Origin: Pseudomonas quebecensis
Lineage (GTDB): Bacteria; Pseudomonadota; Gammaproteobacteria; Pseudomonadales; Pseudomonadaceae
Length of the DNA: 64,000 nucleotides
Assembly (NCBI RefSeq): GCF_026410085.1
Contig: NZ_CP112866.1
Span: forward strand, 5,083,001 to 5,147,000
Direction: 5' to 3'
Shown here piece after piece: positions 17,399-26,589 of this stretch; the first letter of the stretch is position 1, and each line of letters starts with the position of its first letter. Under the pieces are notes generated by a model, which saw nothing but the letters and a program-made list of their open reading frames with translations, did no database searches and was not told the DNA's origin. Position numbers and translations under genes: made by a program.

Positions 17399-18478
17399 TC
17401 AGCGCAGCGCCGTTTCCGCCGGCTTGAGGCCAGCATTGGCTGCCGCCATGGGCTCCAGCCGATTGGCCCGCGCAAACGTGCCCAAATCATTAAAGCGCAC
17501 CCCCATTTCAGCCATCACTTTATGCGCCACCTTGGCCGTCATCTGGCGGATATAGAACGGTTCCTTTACCACAAAATGATGAATCCCGTGGGTGCTGCCG
17601 AAGTTGAAGCAGAACGCCTGCAACGGCCACATCCACCACGGGTTCAGCACCTGGGTCTGCTGGATCACATTGCCCGGTTCCACATCGCCGTAGTAGTGCA
17701 TGTTGGAGCTGACAAAGTGCAGGCAGAACGTGCGCAGTACATTGGGCCCAATGATCACCACGGCGGCGATATCGATCACGTGCATCATCTGCAAAGTGCC
17801 TTCCGACCAGGCGATGGGCACGCCGAGCAGGCTGGCGATGCCGTTGGCGGCGTGGAACCCTAGAAACACGTACCACGCGCCCCAATGCAGCAGCGCCAGC
17901 GGCGCATAAACCAGCAGCGCGCGCTTGAGAATCTTGAATTTATGGCTCCAGGTCTTGGCCCGCAGCATGCGGATAAAGGCCGACATCACGTTATCGCCCA
18001 CCATCAACAAGCGCGCCAGGCCCCACGGCTCGCCGTTGGTGATTGCGCGCTCCTCCATGTCGGCCTCGGTGCCGGAGACCTTGTGATGGTTCAGGTGCAG
18101 GTGGCGACGGATCCACGGGTTGATGGTGCTCGGCCGCGCCAGCCATACCAGGCCCATCATCAGGTTGTGCGGCACACGCTGCTTGCGAAAGTACATGCTG
18201 TGGATCAGGTCGTGTTCCAGCTCGTGGGTCAGTGAAGCGAAAAATGCGTTGAGCAGCAGGCACACCCACCAGGCCATATGCCCGCTGATGTACAGCGCCG
18301 CCGAGCCAAGCATGCCCAACAGCGCAAAGGCCAGGATGCCGGCACCCAGAGCGTCCTGATGCTGCAGCCACGGGTGTTGCTGGCGCAGGCGCACGCCTTC
18401 GGCGAGTACGACTTCGCGAATGTGCGCCGAACGTTGTTGTGCATTCAGCGATTGGGGACTTGCAGAAGTACCGTCCAT
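17399..18478 (-). CDS. Fatty acid desaturase-family di-iron membrane protein
   Basis: 359 aa. Histidine boxes typical of membrane desaturases/hydroxylases are seen: HELEHDLIH, HLHLNHHK and GIHHFV near the C-terminus, with hydrophobic segments before and after the first two. Start ATG 18478 has GAGGATGGGAG just upstream; a longer upstream frame would run into the divergent promoter. It is divergent from an AraC-type regulator 101 bases away, which probably controls it. Whether it acts on fatty acyl chains, alkanes or another lipid is not decidable. Confidence 0.85.
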   Translation of the reverse strand: MDGTSASPQSLNAQQRSAHIREVVLAEGVRLRQQHPWLQHQDALGAGILAFALLGMLGSAALYISGHMAWWVCLLLNAFFASLTHELEHDLIHSMYFRKQRVPHNLMMGLVWLARPSTINPWIRRHLHLNHHKVSGTEADMEERAITNGEPWGLARLLMVGDNVMSAFIRMLRAKTWSHKFKILKRALLVYAPLALLHWGAWYVFLGFHAANGIASLLGVPIAWSEGTLQMMHVIDIAAVVIIGPNVLRTFCLHFVSSNMHYYGDVEPGNVIQQTQVLNPWWMWPLQAFCFNFGSTHGIHHFVVKEPFYIRQMTAKVAHKVMAEMGVRFNDLGTFARANRLEPMAAANAGLKPAETALR

Positions 18479-18579
18479 GCTCCCATCCTCTTGTTTATCG
18501 AGGTTTACATCCTGCACCAGGCGCTCGCGCAGGACGCTAGCCCCACACGCCAACCTGTTGACCGCACACGCCAATCATC

Positions 18580-19584
18580 ATGACCGAACCCACCTCCCTC
18601 GCCAGCTGGACCCGCGCCCTGCGCAAACAGCTCGATGCCCTGGGCCTGGACAGCGCCGCGCTGTGCCGCGAGGCCGGGCTCGATCCGCAGTTGATGGACG
18701 ACCCCAACGCGCGCTACCCGCTGTCGGCCACCACGCGCCTGTGGGAACTGGCGGTGCACGTCAGCGGCGATCCGGCGATCGGTTTGCGGGTGTCGCGGTT
18801 TGTCAGCCCCACCACGTTTCACGCGCTGGGCTATGCGCTGGTCGCCAGCGGCAGTTTGCGCGAGGTATTCGAACGCATCGTGCGTTACCACCAGGTGGTC
18901 AGCGATGCATTGACCCTGGAGTTGAGCCGCGACGGCGAGCGCTACCGGTTTCGCCTGCTGCAACCGCCAGGCAACCCGGCGCCGGCGTTCGAGGCGATCG
19001 ATGCGTTCGCGGCGATTTACGTGCGCACCTGCCGCAATCGCCTGGGGCGCGATTACGCGCCGTTGGCTGTGTATCTGCGTCGCCCGCCACCGGCCGACCC
19101 GACGCCATGGCACACCGTGTTCCGTGCGCCGGTATTGTTCGCCGCCGACGAAGACCGCCTGGAGTTCGCCGCGCGCGACTTCGACAGTCACTTGGACGAC
19201 GCCAACCCGGAGCTGGCCGAACACAACGAAGCCGTGCTCAAACGCACCCTCGCGCAGCTGCAACCGCTGACTTGGGAGCGCAAGGTGCGTGCGGCCATCG
19301 AAGCGCAATTACCCGACGGCGAGCCCAGCGCCGAACGCGTTGCCCAGGCCCTGCACCTGAGCCTGCGCAGCCTGCAACGGCATCTGGCGGACGAAGGCTG
19401 TCGGTTCGACGCGTTGCTCAATCAATGCCGGCAGAACCTGGCGTTACTGCACCTGCGTGATCCGCACTGTTCGTTGGCCGAGATCAGCCACCTGTTGGGG
19501 TTTGCCGATACCAGCAGCTTCAACCGTGCGTTCAAGCGCTGGACGGGGATGACGCCGGGGCAGTTCAGAGAAGGCTTGGGTTAG
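18580..19584 (+). CDS. AraC-family regulator with AraC_binding_2-type N-domain
   Basis: 334 aa. The N-terminal about 200 residues match the ligand-binding domain found in OruR/ArgR-like and fatty-acid-related AraC proteins (ALGYALVASGSLREVFERIVRYH). The C-terminal double HTH includes SAERVAQALHLSLRSLQRHL and SLAEISHLLGFADTSSFNRAFKRWTGMTP. It is divergent from the desaturase gene, its likely target. Its stop codon overlaps the stop of the convergent receiver gene by 4 bases. Confidence 0.92.
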   Translation: MTEPTSLASWTRALRKQLDALGLDSAALCREAGLDPQLMDDPNARYPLSATTRLWELAVHVSGDPAIGLRVSRFVSPTTFHALGYALVASGSLREVFERIVRYHQVVSDALTLELSRDGERYRFRLLQPPGNPAPAFEAIDAFAAIYVRTCRNRLGRDYAPLAVYLRRPPPADPTPWHTVFRAPVLFAADEDRLEFAARDFDSHLDDANPELAEHNEAVLKRTLAQLQPLTWERKVRAAIEAQLPDGEPSAERVAQALHLSLRSLQRHLADEGCRFDALLNQCRQNLALLHLRDPHCSLAEISHLLGFADTSSFNRAFKRWTGMTPGQFREGLG

Positions 19585-19946
19585 CGCCCACGTTCGCGCC
19601 GCAGCAGTTTCTTGACTCGCGCGACCAGTGCCTTGTCATCAAACGGTTTGAGCAGGTAGTCATCCTCATGCAGCTCCAAACCGCGCAGACGGTCTTCGAT
19701 CCCGCCCGGCGTGGTCAGGAACAACAACGGCGTGTCGCCTCGCTGACGGATCGCCTGCTGCAGCTTCCACGCATTCAGGCCCGGCAACATCACGTCCAGG
19801 ATCACCAGGTCGTACACGCAGCTTTCCACAAAGCGCTGCGCGGCCATGCCATTGGCCGCGACTTCCACGGCGAAACCCGCCTCGCTCAAGCCCTGGGCCA
19901 TGCGTTGCGCCAGCTGCGGCTGGTCTTCCACTAACAACACCTGCAT
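19581..19946 (-). CDS. Receiver-only response regulator, probably a truncated OmpR-type protein
   Basis: 121 aa. The receiver domain is complete: acidic pair in VEDQ, phosphoacceptor Asp in LVILDVMLPGL (about residue 51), Thr in FLTTPG, Lys in LLKPF. The protein ends at RRERGR, exactly where an OmpR-type winged-helix output domain would begin after its linker. No sensor kinase gene is nearby. It is divergent from the GlcG-like/HIUase genes, a neighbourhood reminiscent of E. coli hprRS-hiuH. It is either a stand-alone receiver or the remnant of a regulator lost by rearrangement at the junction with the AraC gene. Confidence 0.82.
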   Translation of the reverse strand: MQVLLVEDQPQLAQRMAQGLSEAGFAVEVAANGMAAQRFVESCVYDLVILDVMLPGLNAWKLQQAIRQRGDTPLLFLTTPGGIEDRLRGLELHEDDYLLKPFDDKALVARVKKLLRRERGR

Positions 19947-20047
19947 GCCTCACCTCTGGTGATTAATGACAAACCTGTCATCCAATTGTGCGGTTTCTGA
20001 CCCCGTTCACTGGCTACCGTGGGTGCCTGTTCAACGGAGCCTTCACC

Positions 20048-20521
20048 ATGTATCGCACTGCTTTGTTTTTGAGCCTGGCGCTGACCAGCGCCGCCCAGGC
20101 CGCGCCGCAATTGCCGCGCCATGCCGATCTGGACCTGCGTACCGCGCGCCAATTGGCCGACGCCAGCCTGGCCCACTGCAACGCCGCGCTGACCGTGCTC
20201 GATCGCGGCGGCAACCCGTTGCTGGCCCTGCGCGCCGATGGGGTCGGGCCGCACAACAGCCTCGCCAGCCAGCGCAAGGCCTACACCGCGCTGTCGAGCA
20301 AGACCGCCACCCGGCTGTTTGCCGAGCGCGCCCGCAACAACCCGGAAGCGGCCAACCTTAACACCTTGCCTGAATTGCTGTTGCTCGGTGGCGGCGTGCC
20401 GTTGTTTGCCGACGCCGAACTGGTCGGCGCCCTGGGCATTGCCGGTGCCGGTGGCGCGGCGCAGGACGAAGCCTGTGCCGTCCAGGCCGCCGAGCAGCTG
20501 GGCCTGAAAACTTCCTTGTAA
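20048..20521 (+). CDS. GlcG/HbpS-family (DUF336) periplasmic protein
   Basis: 157 aa from ATG 20048. A signal peptide ends near AAQAAPQ, so the protein is exported. The mature part has the GlcG/HbpS heme-binding-like pattern: LTVLDRGGNPLLALRADG, SQRKAYTALSSKTATRLF, and LLLLGGGVPLFADAELVGALGIAGAGG with its Gly-rich end. Family members bind heme or act in cobalamin and glycolate pathways; the function here is unknown. It is followed 23 bases later by the HIUase-like gene and probably shares its transcript. Confidence 0.85.
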   Translation: MYRTALFLSLALTSAAQAAPQLPRHADLDLRTARQLADASLAHCNAALTVLDRGGNPLLALRADGVGPHNSLASQRKAYTALSSKTATRLFAERARNNPEAANLNTLPELLLLGGGVPLFADAELVGALGIAGAGGAAQDEACAVQAAEQLGLKTSL

Positions 20522-20544
20522 CTGACCCTCGAAAGGACCTCTCG

Positions 20545-20955
20545 ATGAAAACCCTGAGCATTACCCTCGCCGCCCTCAGCCTGAGCGGCCTGTGCAACCT
20601 GGCCCTGGCCGACGGCAACCCGCTGAGCGTCCACGTCCTTAACCTGGAAAACGGCCTGCCGTCGGCGGGTGTGAGTGTGACCCTGGAGCAGCAGGTGGGC
20701 GATCACTGGCAAGCGCTGTCCGAGGGCGTGACCAACCAGCAGGGGCGCATTGCCGAACTGTTCCCCGCCGATCGCAGCATGAAACCCGGCGAGTACCGGG
20801 TGGTATTCAAGACCGGCGACTACTACAAGAAGGCCAACCGCGAGACCTTTTTCCCGGAAGTACCGGTGATTTTCCAGGTCAAGCAGGCCGACCAGCACTA
20901 CCACATCCCGCTGCTGCTCAGCCCGTACGGGTTCTCCACGTACCGCGGCTCCTAG
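20545..20955 (+). CDS. Exported 5-hydroxyisourate hydrolase / transthyretin-like protein
   Basis: 136 aa. A signal peptide (ALSLSGLCNLALADG) precedes a transthyretin-like domain: LSVHVLNLENGLPSAGVSVTLE with the catalytic His, TNQQGRIAEL, YHIPLLLSPYGFSTYRGS with the diagnostic C-terminal YRGS. It should hydrolyse 5-hydroxyisourate from urate oxidation, but in the periplasm. In E. coli the exported homologue HiuH is under the HprRS peroxide/copper two-component system, and a receiver gene also lies upstream here. The stop overlaps the convergent Crp/Fnr gene by 4 bases. Confidence 0.9.
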   Translation: MKTLSITLAALSLSGLCNLALADGNPLSVHVLNLENGLPSAGVSVTLEQQVGDHWQALSEGVTNQQGRIAELFPADRSMKPGEYRVVFKTGDYYKKANRETFFPEVPVIFQVKQADQHYHIPLLLSPYGFSTYRGS

Positions 20956-21644
20956 TTTGAGGCGCCTGCGGCGTGCCGCAGGCCTGGCAGGTCGAGCACT
21001 TTGATCGCGCCATAACTCAAGCCGATAATGCCCTGCTGCTCCAGGCTCTTGAGCAGGCTGTTGATGGTCTGGCGCGACAGGCCCAACATCGCCGCCAAGT
21101 CTTCCTGGGGCAGTTGCAGCTCGCGGCGCGCCTGCTCGATTTCACCGTAGCCTTCGGCAATCATCAGCAACCGATGGGCCAGGCGCGCCGACGCGGGCAT
21201 CAGGCTCATCTGTTCGATATTGATCAATGACAGCCGCAGTTTATGGCTCATCAGCAGGGCTATTTCCCGCCAATACACCGGCTGGTGCTCAAGCAGCGCG
21301 AGCATCGCCGCCTGCGGCACGTGCAGCAACGTACACGGCCCCATCGCCAGCGCATCGTGGGTGCGCGGCAGGCCGTCGAACAGGCAAATCTCGCCGAACC
21401 AGTAGGGCGTTTCCACCAGGCTCAACACCGCTTCCTTGCCTTGGGCATTGACCGCGCTGATGCGCACCGCACCGTCGAGCACCGCATACAGGCCACAGGG
21501 CGGATCGCCGCGTTTGAACAGCCACTGCCCCGCCGCCAGCGTACGCAAGCGAGCGGCCGTCAGCAGGCTGCGCTGCAGGTCGCCCGGCAAGTGCCTGAAC
21601 CAATGGCCGGTGACCAATTGGCGGTGCCAGTTCTCTGGGTTCAT
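20952..21644 (-). CDS. Crp/Fnr-family transcriptional regulator
   Basis: 230 aa. An N-terminal cyclic-nucleotide-binding-type domain (GQWLFKRGDPPCGLYAVLDGAVRIS... YWFGEICLFDGLPRTHDA) is followed by a dimer helix and a C-terminal winged HTH (LPQEDLAAMLGLSRQTINSLLKSLEQQGII). There is no N-terminal Fe-S cysteine cluster as in Fnr/Anr. GGAG lies upstream of ATG 21644. The gene faces the DUF962 gene divergently; target genes are unknown. Confidence 0.92.
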   Translation of the reverse strand: MNPENWHRQLVTGHWFRHLPGDLQRSLLTAARLRTLAAGQWLFKRGDPPCGLYAVLDGAVRISAVNAQGKEAVLSLVETPYWFGEICLFDGLPRTHDALAMGPCTLLHVPQAAMLALLEHQPVYWREIALLMSHKLRLSLINIEQMSLMPASARLAHRLLMIAEGYGEIEQARRELQLPQEDLAAMLGLSRQTINSLLKSLEQQGIIGLSYGAIKVLDLPGLRHAAGASN

Positions 21645-21727
21645 GAGCGCTCCGAAGATTGTCGTCCAGCCGACAGTCAGGCGTGGTCCGACAGGGCATC
21701 ATCAAACATCCTACAGGAGGAACAACA

Positions 21728-22294
21728 ATGAAAAGCCTCGTCGACCACCTCAGTCAATACGCCGCCTACCACCGCGACCCGCGCAATATCGCCAGCCATT
21801 TTGTCGGCATCCCAATGATTGTGGTTGCCGTGGCCGTTCTGCTGTCGCGCCCGGAATGGACGGTGGGTGGGTTGTGGCTTTCACCGGCGGTGATCGTGGG
21901 GTTGTTTTCGGCGTGGTTTTACCTGCGCCTCGAGCTGGCCCTGGGCGTCTTGATGACGGTATTGATGGGCTTGTCGGTGTGGGCCGGGCATGCGTTGGCG
22001 GCGCAGAGCACGATGGTGTGGCTCAGCAGTGGGGTGGGGATGTTTGTGGTGGGTTGGGTGATTCAGTTTGTCGGGCATTACTACGAAGGCAAGAAACCGG
22101 CGTTTGTGGATGACGTGTCGGGGTTGATTGTGGGGCCGTTGTTTGTGGTGGCGGAGGTGGCGTTTTTGCTGGGGTTGCGGCATGGCTTGAAGCAACAGAT
22201 CGAAGAGCGCTCGGGGCCAATGGCTCGCCGCGATGATCGTTCCCATGCTCCGCGTGGGAATGCAGCCCAGGACGCTCCGCGTCCCAAAGCGTGA
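21728..22294 (+). CDS. DUF962 / Mpo1-like membrane protein, C-terminus formed by a repeat element
   Basis: 188 aa. The N-terminus MKSLVDHLSQYAAYHRDPRN plus H.VGIP pattern and four hydrophobic helices with IQFVGHYYEGKKPAF mark the Mpo1-like family; yeast Mpo1 is a dioxygenase of 2-hydroxy fatty acids and the conserved histidines are present. ATG 21728 follows AGGAGGAACAACA. The last 20 or so residues (from DDRSHAPRGN onward) are encoded by the repeat at 22235-22341, so the natural C-terminus has been replaced or extended by repeat insertion. Confidence 0.87.
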   Translation: MKSLVDHLSQYAAYHRDPRNIASHFVGIPMIVVAVAVLLSRPEWTVGGLWLSPAVIVGLFSAWFYLRLELALGVLMTVLMGLSVWAGHALAAQSTMVWLSSGVGMFVVGWVIQFVGHYYEGKKPAFVDDVSGLIVGPLFVVAEVAFLLGLRHGLKQQIEERSGPMARRDDRSHAPRGNAAQDAPRPKA

Positions 22295-22341
22295 CGCAGA
22301 GCGTCACAAAAGGCGCTCCCACGCGGAGCGTGGGAACGATC
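22235..22341. repeat. Solitary shortened copy of the 164-bp repeat family
   Basis: It starts with GATCGTTCCCATGCTCCGCGTGGGAATGCAGCC and ends with CTCCCACGCGGAGCGTGGGAACGATC, so its ends are an inverted repeat. The internal GACGCTCCGCGTCC and GTGACGCAGAGCGTCAC palindromes match the units of the array at 2709-3268, but the middle linker sequence (CCAAAACCTGCGGCGCC) is absent. It provides the stop codon of the DUF962 gene and lies just downstream of cysA, between convergent genes. Confidence 0.88.
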
Positions 22342-22347
22342 AGGGGC

Positions 22348-23328
22348 TCAGGTTTTTTGCCAGACCTTGGGCTTGAAGAACAGGGTTTCGCCACGGGCCA
22401 AACCGGTCAGGCTGTCGTGGTCTTTCACCACTTCGGCTTCGATCAGTTCGGGCTGGCCCTCCACCTTGAGCGTCACTCGCGTGGTCGCGCCCAGCGGGCG
22501 GATATCGCGCACTTCGGCGGCGTGGTGGTCTTCCAGTGCATGGCGCGACAGCGACACTTCATGAGGGCGGAACAGCACGTGCCGGTCTTCGCCCAGGTGC
22601 AGGCGATTGGAGTCGCCGAGGAAGTGGTACACAAAATCGCTGGCCGGGTTCTCGGAGACGTCACCCGGTGAGCCGATCTGTTCGATCACGCCCTTGTTCA
22701 TCACCACGATGCGGTCGGCGACTTCCATGGCCTCTTCCTGATCGTGGGTCACGAAAACCGACGTGAGGTTGATGTCTTCATGCAGGCGCGCCAGCCAGCG
22801 GCGCAGTTCTTTACGCACCTTGGCGTCGAGGGCGCCGAAAGGTTCGTCCAGCAGCAGCACCTTGGGTTCCACCGCCAGGGCGCGGGCCAGGGCGATGCGC
22901 TGGCGTTGGCCGCCGGAGAGTTGTTCCGGGTAGCGGTCGGACAGCCAGTCCAGTTGCACCATGTTCAGCAGCTCATGGACCTTCGCCGCGATCTGACTTT
23001 CGCTGGGCCGCTGGTTTTTCGGCTTCATGCGCAGGCCGAAGGCGACGTTATCGAACACGGTCATGTGGCGAAACAACGCATAGTGCTGAAACACAAACCC
23101 GACGTTGCGATCACGCACGTCGTGGCCCGACACGTCCTCGCCGTGGAACACAATGCTGCCGTCATCGGGCGTTTCCAGGCCGGCGATGATGCGCAGCAAC
23201 GTGGTCTTGCCGCAGCCGGAAGGGCCGAGCAACGCCACCAGCTCGCCACTCTGGATATCCAGATTGATGCTGTTCAGGGCCTTGAAGGCGTTGAAGTTCT
23301 TGCTGACATTACGGACTTCGATCGACAT
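22348..23328 (-). CDS. cysA: Sulfate/thiosulfate import ATP-binding protein CysA
   Basis: 326 aa. Walker [18 protein letters not shown]-loop [12 protein letters not shown], signature [15 protein letters not shown], Walker [12 protein letters not shown] and the switch [16 protein letters not shown] are followed by a TOBE-type C-terminal domain. It drives sulfate import with CysT, CysW and Sbp. It is the last gene of the sbp-cysT-cysW-cysA operon, 3 bases after cysW, and somewhat shorter than the E. coli protein as is usual in Pseudomonas. Confidence 0.95.
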   Translation of the reverse strand: MSIEVRNVSKNFNAFKALNSINLDIQSGELVALLGPSGCGKTTLLRIIAGLETPDDGSIVFHGEDVSGHDVRDRNVGFVFQHYALFRHMTVFDNVAFGLRMKPKNQRPSESQIAAKVHELLNMVQLDWLSDRYPEQLSGGQRQRIALARALAVEPKVLLLDEPFGALDAKVRKELRRWLARLHEDINLTSVFVTHDQEEAMEVADRIVVMNKGVIEQIGSPGDVSENPASDFVYHFLGDSNRLHLGEDRHVLFRPHEVSLSRHALEDHHAAEVRDIRPLGATTRVTLKVEGQPELIEAEVVKDHDSLTGLARGETLFFKPKVWQKT

Positions 23329-23331
23329 GAC

Positions 23332-24204
23332 TTATTCCTCTGCCGCACTGGCGCGCAGGCGATTGATACGGTTCTCGCTCCACTGCTTGAGCAGCAGGAT
23401 GAAGAGCGCCAGGATCAGCAACAGACTCGCCACCGCGAACGCGGCAACGTGGTTGTATTCGTTGTAGAGAATCTCGACGTGCAGCGGCAAGGTGTTGGTC
23501 ACGCCGCGAATGTGGCCGGACACCACCGACACCGCGCCGAACTCCCCCATGGCCCGCGCGGTACACAGCACCACGCCGTAGATCAGGCCCCATTTGATGT
23601 TCGGCACGGTCACATGCCAGAACATCTGCCAGCCATTGGCGCCGAGCAGGCGCGCCGCCTCTTCTTCCTGGGTGCCCTGCTCCTGCATCAGCGGGATCAG
23701 CTCACGGGCCACGAAGGGCACGGTGACGAAAATCGTCGCCAGCACGATACCCGGCAGGGCGAACACGATCTGGATGTCGTGCGCTTGCAACCACGGCCCG
23801 AAAAAGCCCTGGGCGCCGAACATCAGCACATACACCAGGCCGGCGATCACCGGCGACACCGAGAACGGCAGGTCGATCAGCGTCACCAGAATGCTTTTGC
23901 CACGGAACGAGTACTTGCTCACGCACCACGCCGCGCTGACGCCGAACACCAGGTTCAGCGGTACCGAAATCAACACGGCGATCACCGTGAGCTTCAGTGC
24001 GGACAACGCGTCCGGTTCAAGGATCGCGGTGAAAAACGCGCCGAGGCCGTTCTTCAAGCCCTGGGACACCACGATAAACAGCGGCAACAGCAGAAACAGC
24101 GCGAACACCAGCCAGCCGAAGCCGATCAGGATGCGTCGCGACGTGGCACTGCCACGCCGGGCTGCGTTGGCCGAGGATGCAGCGGAAATAGACGATTGGG
24201 ACAT
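23332..24204 (-). CDS. cysW: Sulfate ABC transporter permease CysW
   Basis: 290 aa inner-membrane permease with six hydrophobic segments and the coupling loop [22 protein letters not shown]. The region [22 protein letters not shown] is characteristic of CysW. It lies between cysT and cysA with very short spacers, consistent with a heterodimeric CysTW channel. Confidence 0.95.
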   Translation of the reverse strand: MSQSSISAASSANAARRGSATSRRILIGFGWLVFALFLLLPLFIVVSQGLKNGLGAFFTAILEPDALSALKLTVIAVLISVPLNLVFGVSAAWCVSKYSFRGKSILVTLIDLPFSVSPVIAGLVYVLMFGAQGFFGPWLQAHDIQIVFALPGIVLATIFVTVPFVARELIPLMQEQGTQEEEAARLLGANGWQMFWHVTVPNIKWGLIYGVVLCTARAMGEFGAVSVVSGHIRGVTNTLPLHVEILYNEYNHVAAFAVASLLLILALFILLLKQWSENRINRLRASAAEE

Positions 24205-24217
24205 GTTCCGCGCCTCC

Positions 24218-25036
24218 TTATGGACGTTCGATGCGCCGCTGCAACAAGTTGATCAGCAGCAGCAAAACAAAGGAAACCACCAGCATCAACACGCCAATGG
24301 AGGTGGCGCCGCGGTAGTCGTACTGGTCGAGCTTGACCATGATCAGCAGCGGCAGGATCTCGGTTTTCATCGGCATGTTACCGGCGATGAAAATCACCGA
24401 ACCGTACTCACCCACGCCTCGGGCGAACGCCAGGGCGAAACCGGTCAGCCAGGCCGGCAGCAGCGCCGGCACGAGGATGTAGCGGAACACCTGCAACGGC
24501 TTGGCACCCAGGCAGGCGGCGGCTTCTTCGACTTCGCGCGGGATATCGGCCAATACCGGCTGCACCGTGCGTACCACGAACGGCAGGGTCACGAAGGTCA
24601 ACGCCAGGGTGATGCCCAGCGGCGTGTAGGCGATCTTGAAACCCAGGTCGGCGGCGAACTGGCCGACCAGGCCGGTCGGTGTGTACAGCGCGGTCAGCGC
24701 AATACCGGCCACGGCGGTGGGCAGGGCGAACGGCAGGTCGATCATCGCGTCGATGATCTTGCGTCCGGGGAAGGTGTAACGCACCAGCACCCAGGCCAGC
24801 AGCGTGCCGATCACACCGTTGATCAGCGCGGCGTACAGCGCGGTGCTGAAGCTCAGCTTCAAGGCCGCCAGCACGCGCGGTGCGGAAATGATGTTCCAGA
24901 ACTGATCCCAGGTGAGTTGAGCGGCGTGAACGAACATCGCCGCGAGGGGGATGAGCACGATCAGGCTGAGGTACACCACGGTGTAGCCCAGCGTCAGCCC
25001 GAAGCCGGGTATGACGGGGGAGATACGACGCGACAT
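24218..25036 (-). CDS. cysT: Sulfate ABC transporter permease CysT (CysU)
   Basis: 272 aa permease; coupling loop [23 protein letters not shown] and the CysT-typical [16 protein letters not shown] segment. It pairs with CysW. It lies 77 bases after sbp, and the gap holds a hairpin with a T-run (25066-25088) that may attenuate transcription so that more Sbp than membrane components is made. Confidence 0.95.
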   Translation of the reverse strand: MSRRISPVIPGFGLTLGYTVVYLSLIVLIPLAAMFVHAAQLTWDQFWNIISAPRVLAALKLSFSTALYAALINGVIGTLLAWVLVRYTFPGRKIIDAMIDLPFALPTAVAGIALTALYTPTGLVGQFAADLGFKIAYTPLGITLALTFVTLPFVVRTVQPVLADIPREVEEAAACLGAKPLQVFRYILVPALLPAWLTGFALAFARGVGEYGSVIFIAGNMPMKTEILPLLIMVKLDQYDYRGATSIGVLMLVVSFVLLLLINLLQRRIERP

Positions 25037-25065
25037 AAGAGTCCTTGGTTAGCGTAACTGACACA

Positions 25066-25088
25066 CAAAACCCGCAGCTGAATGCGGG
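25066..25088 (-). terminator. Attenuating hairpin between sbp and cysT
   Basis: On the minus strand CCCGCATTCAGCTGCGGG forms a stem followed by TTTTGTGTG. It lies in the middle of the sulfate operon, so partial termination is inferred; binding proteins are typically needed in excess over the permease. Confidence 0.65.
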
Positions 25089-25113
25089 CTCTGTGGGCGG
25101 GTTGTTGCTTGGC

Positions 25114-26124
25114 TTACTGCGCCGTGTAGATCTGGTCGAACACGCCACCGTCGTTAAAGAATTTCGGTTGGGCAGTTTTCCAGCCGCCGAAGTCTTTGTC
25201 GATAGTCACCAGGTCCAGTTTCGGGAACTGCCGGGCGTATTTGGCGGCAACCTTTTCATCGCGTGGGCGGTAGAAGTTTTTCGCCGCAATCTCCTGGCCG
25301 GCCGGGCTGTACAGGTGCTTGAGGTATTCGGTGGCGATTTCGGTGTTGCCCTTTTTCTCGGCGTTCTTGTCGACCACCGCCACCGGTGGCTCGGCAAGGA
25401 TCGACAGCGACGGTACGACGATATCGAACTTGTCTTTGCCGCCGTCTTCCTTGAGCGCCAGGAACGCCTCGTTTTCCCAGGCGAGCAATACGTCACCCTG
25501 ACCGTTATTGACGAAGGTGATGGTCGAACCGCGCGCACCGGTGTCCAGCACCGGTACGTGCTTGAACAGTTCCTTCACGTATTCCTGGGCCTTGGCTTCG
25601 CTGCCCCCAGCCTTGAGGCCATAAGCCCAGGCGGCGAGGAAGTTCCAGCGCGCACCGCCTGAGGTTTTCGGATTCGGCGTGATCACCGACACGTCTTGCT
25701 TGATCAGGTCGCCCCAGTCCTTGATGCCTTTGGGGTTGCCCTTGCGCACCAGGAACACGATGGTCGAGGTGTACGGAGTGCTGGCGTCCGGCAGCCGGGT
25801 CTGCCAGTTTTCCGGGAGGGTTTTGCCCAGCTTGGCGATTTCGTCGATGTCGCCGGCCAGGGCCAGGGTCACCACGTCGGCGCGCAGGCCGTCGATCACC
25901 GCACGGCCTTGCTTGCCCGAGCCACCGTGGGATTGCTGGATCTTGACGGTGTCGCCGGGGTGGGCCTGTTTCCAGAAGCTGGTGAATTCCGCGTTGTAGT
26001 CCTGGTACAGCTCACGGGTCGGATCGTACGAGACGTTGAGCAACTCGTAGTCCTTGGCAACCGCGGAACCGGCAAACACGGCGCTGGCCAGGGCGGCCAG
26101 GGCATAACGGCGAATCGACGACAT
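25114..26124 (-). CDS. sbp: Periplasmic sulfate-binding protein
   Basis: 336 aa. The signal peptide is cleaved near [20 protein letters not shown]; the Sbp/CysP signature [25 protein letters not shown] and the second signature [20 protein letters not shown] are present. It captures sulfate for the CysTWA importer. The gene is preceded by oscA 65 bases upstream and followed by cysT after an attenuator-like hairpin. Confidence 0.95.
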   Translation of the reverse strand: MSSIRRYALAALASAVFAGSAVAKDYELLNVSYDPTRELYQDYNAEFTSFWKQAHPGDTVKIQQSHGGSGKQGRAVIDGLRADVVTLALAGDIDEIAKLGKTLPENWQTRLPDASTPYTSTIVFLVRKGNPKGIKDWGDLIKQDVSVITPNPKTSGGARWNFLAAWAYGLKAGGSEAKAQEYVKELFKHVPVLDTGARGSTITFVNNGQGDVLLAWENEAFLALKEDGGKDKFDIVVPSLSILAEPPVAVVDKNAEKKGNTEIATEYLKHLYSPAGQEIAAKNFYRPRDEKVAAKYARQFPKLDLVTIDKDFGGWKTAQPKFFNDGGVFDQIYTAQ

Positions 26125-26189
26125 AGAAGCTCCTGAAATTCTGGGGTGTTGGCTTTTTCTTATAATTGCGGGTCTATCGCCGTCAGCGC

Positions 26190-26372
26190 TTAGCTCGGTT
26201 TATTACCGGGGTTTTGCAGACGGAATTTTTCCTTGCGCTCGATCTGCACCACCTGGGCGTTATGCACGGTGATTTCCACCGCGCCAAAACGCAGATCGCG
26301 CAGGGCGCTCTGGATCTCACGCAAGATGGTTGCTTCGTCCTGGCCGTCGACGCTACGTAGAGATGCGCTCAT
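26190..26372 (-). CDS. oscA: OscA/YezD-type small sulfur-starvation protein (DUF2292)
   Basis: 60 aa from ATG 26372; an upstream in-frame GTG would add residues with no family resemblance. The sequence [37 protein letters not shown] is typical of the DUF2292/YezD family. In Pseudomonas corrugata the homologous oscA lies directly upstream of the sulfate importer genes and is needed for growth on organosulfur compounds and for chromate resistance. The same arrangement here supports a role in the sulfur-limitation response; its biochemical function is unknown. Confidence 0.88.
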   Translation of the reverse strand: MSASLRSVDGQDEATILREIQSALRDLRFGAVEITVHNAQVVQIERKEKFRLQNPGNKPS

Positions 26373-26453
26373 GGTCTCGCTCCTGAAATGAATAGTGCCT
26401 GGCAGTGGCGGCACTGCTTGCGGCGTGAGAGCGATAGTAGATAAGCGCGGATA

Positions 26454-26476
26454 TTCTTAAAAATACTATTTAAGAA
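26454..26476. promoter_or_regulatory. Perfect palindrome upstream of oscA, candidate regulator site
   Basis: TTCTTAAA-N7-TTTAAGAA has perfect 8-base arms about 80 bases upstream of the oscA start, in AT-rich DNA. The position fits an activator site of the sulfate operon; CysB is the obvious candidate because it controls sulfate uptake and binds AT-rich imperfect repeats in gamma-proteobacteria, but that is inference. Confidence 0.5.
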
Positions 26477-26550
26477 TGTTTATATAACCAGAAAGAATTT
26501 TCTGACAGGACGTGGGGTTAGTCATGGAATCAGCCCGGCGAAGACCTGAA

Positions 26551-26577
26551 TGGGGGAGCAGACAAGCCCCGCCCCCA
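26551..26577. repeat. REP-like palindrome
   Basis: TGGGGGAGCAGACAAGCCCCGCCCCCA folds with TGGGGG/CCCCCA arms and an inner stem, related to the REP cores elsewhere. It lies just past the stop codon of the GGDEF/EAL gene and may end its transcript. Confidence 0.55.
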
Positions 26578-26589
26578 TCTGGAATGCAT

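Noticed and set aside
22744..24252. Long + strand frame opposite cysA/cysW
   Set aside because: Antisense shadow of clearly identified sulfate transport genes; composition is His/Gln/Arg-rich with no start signals.
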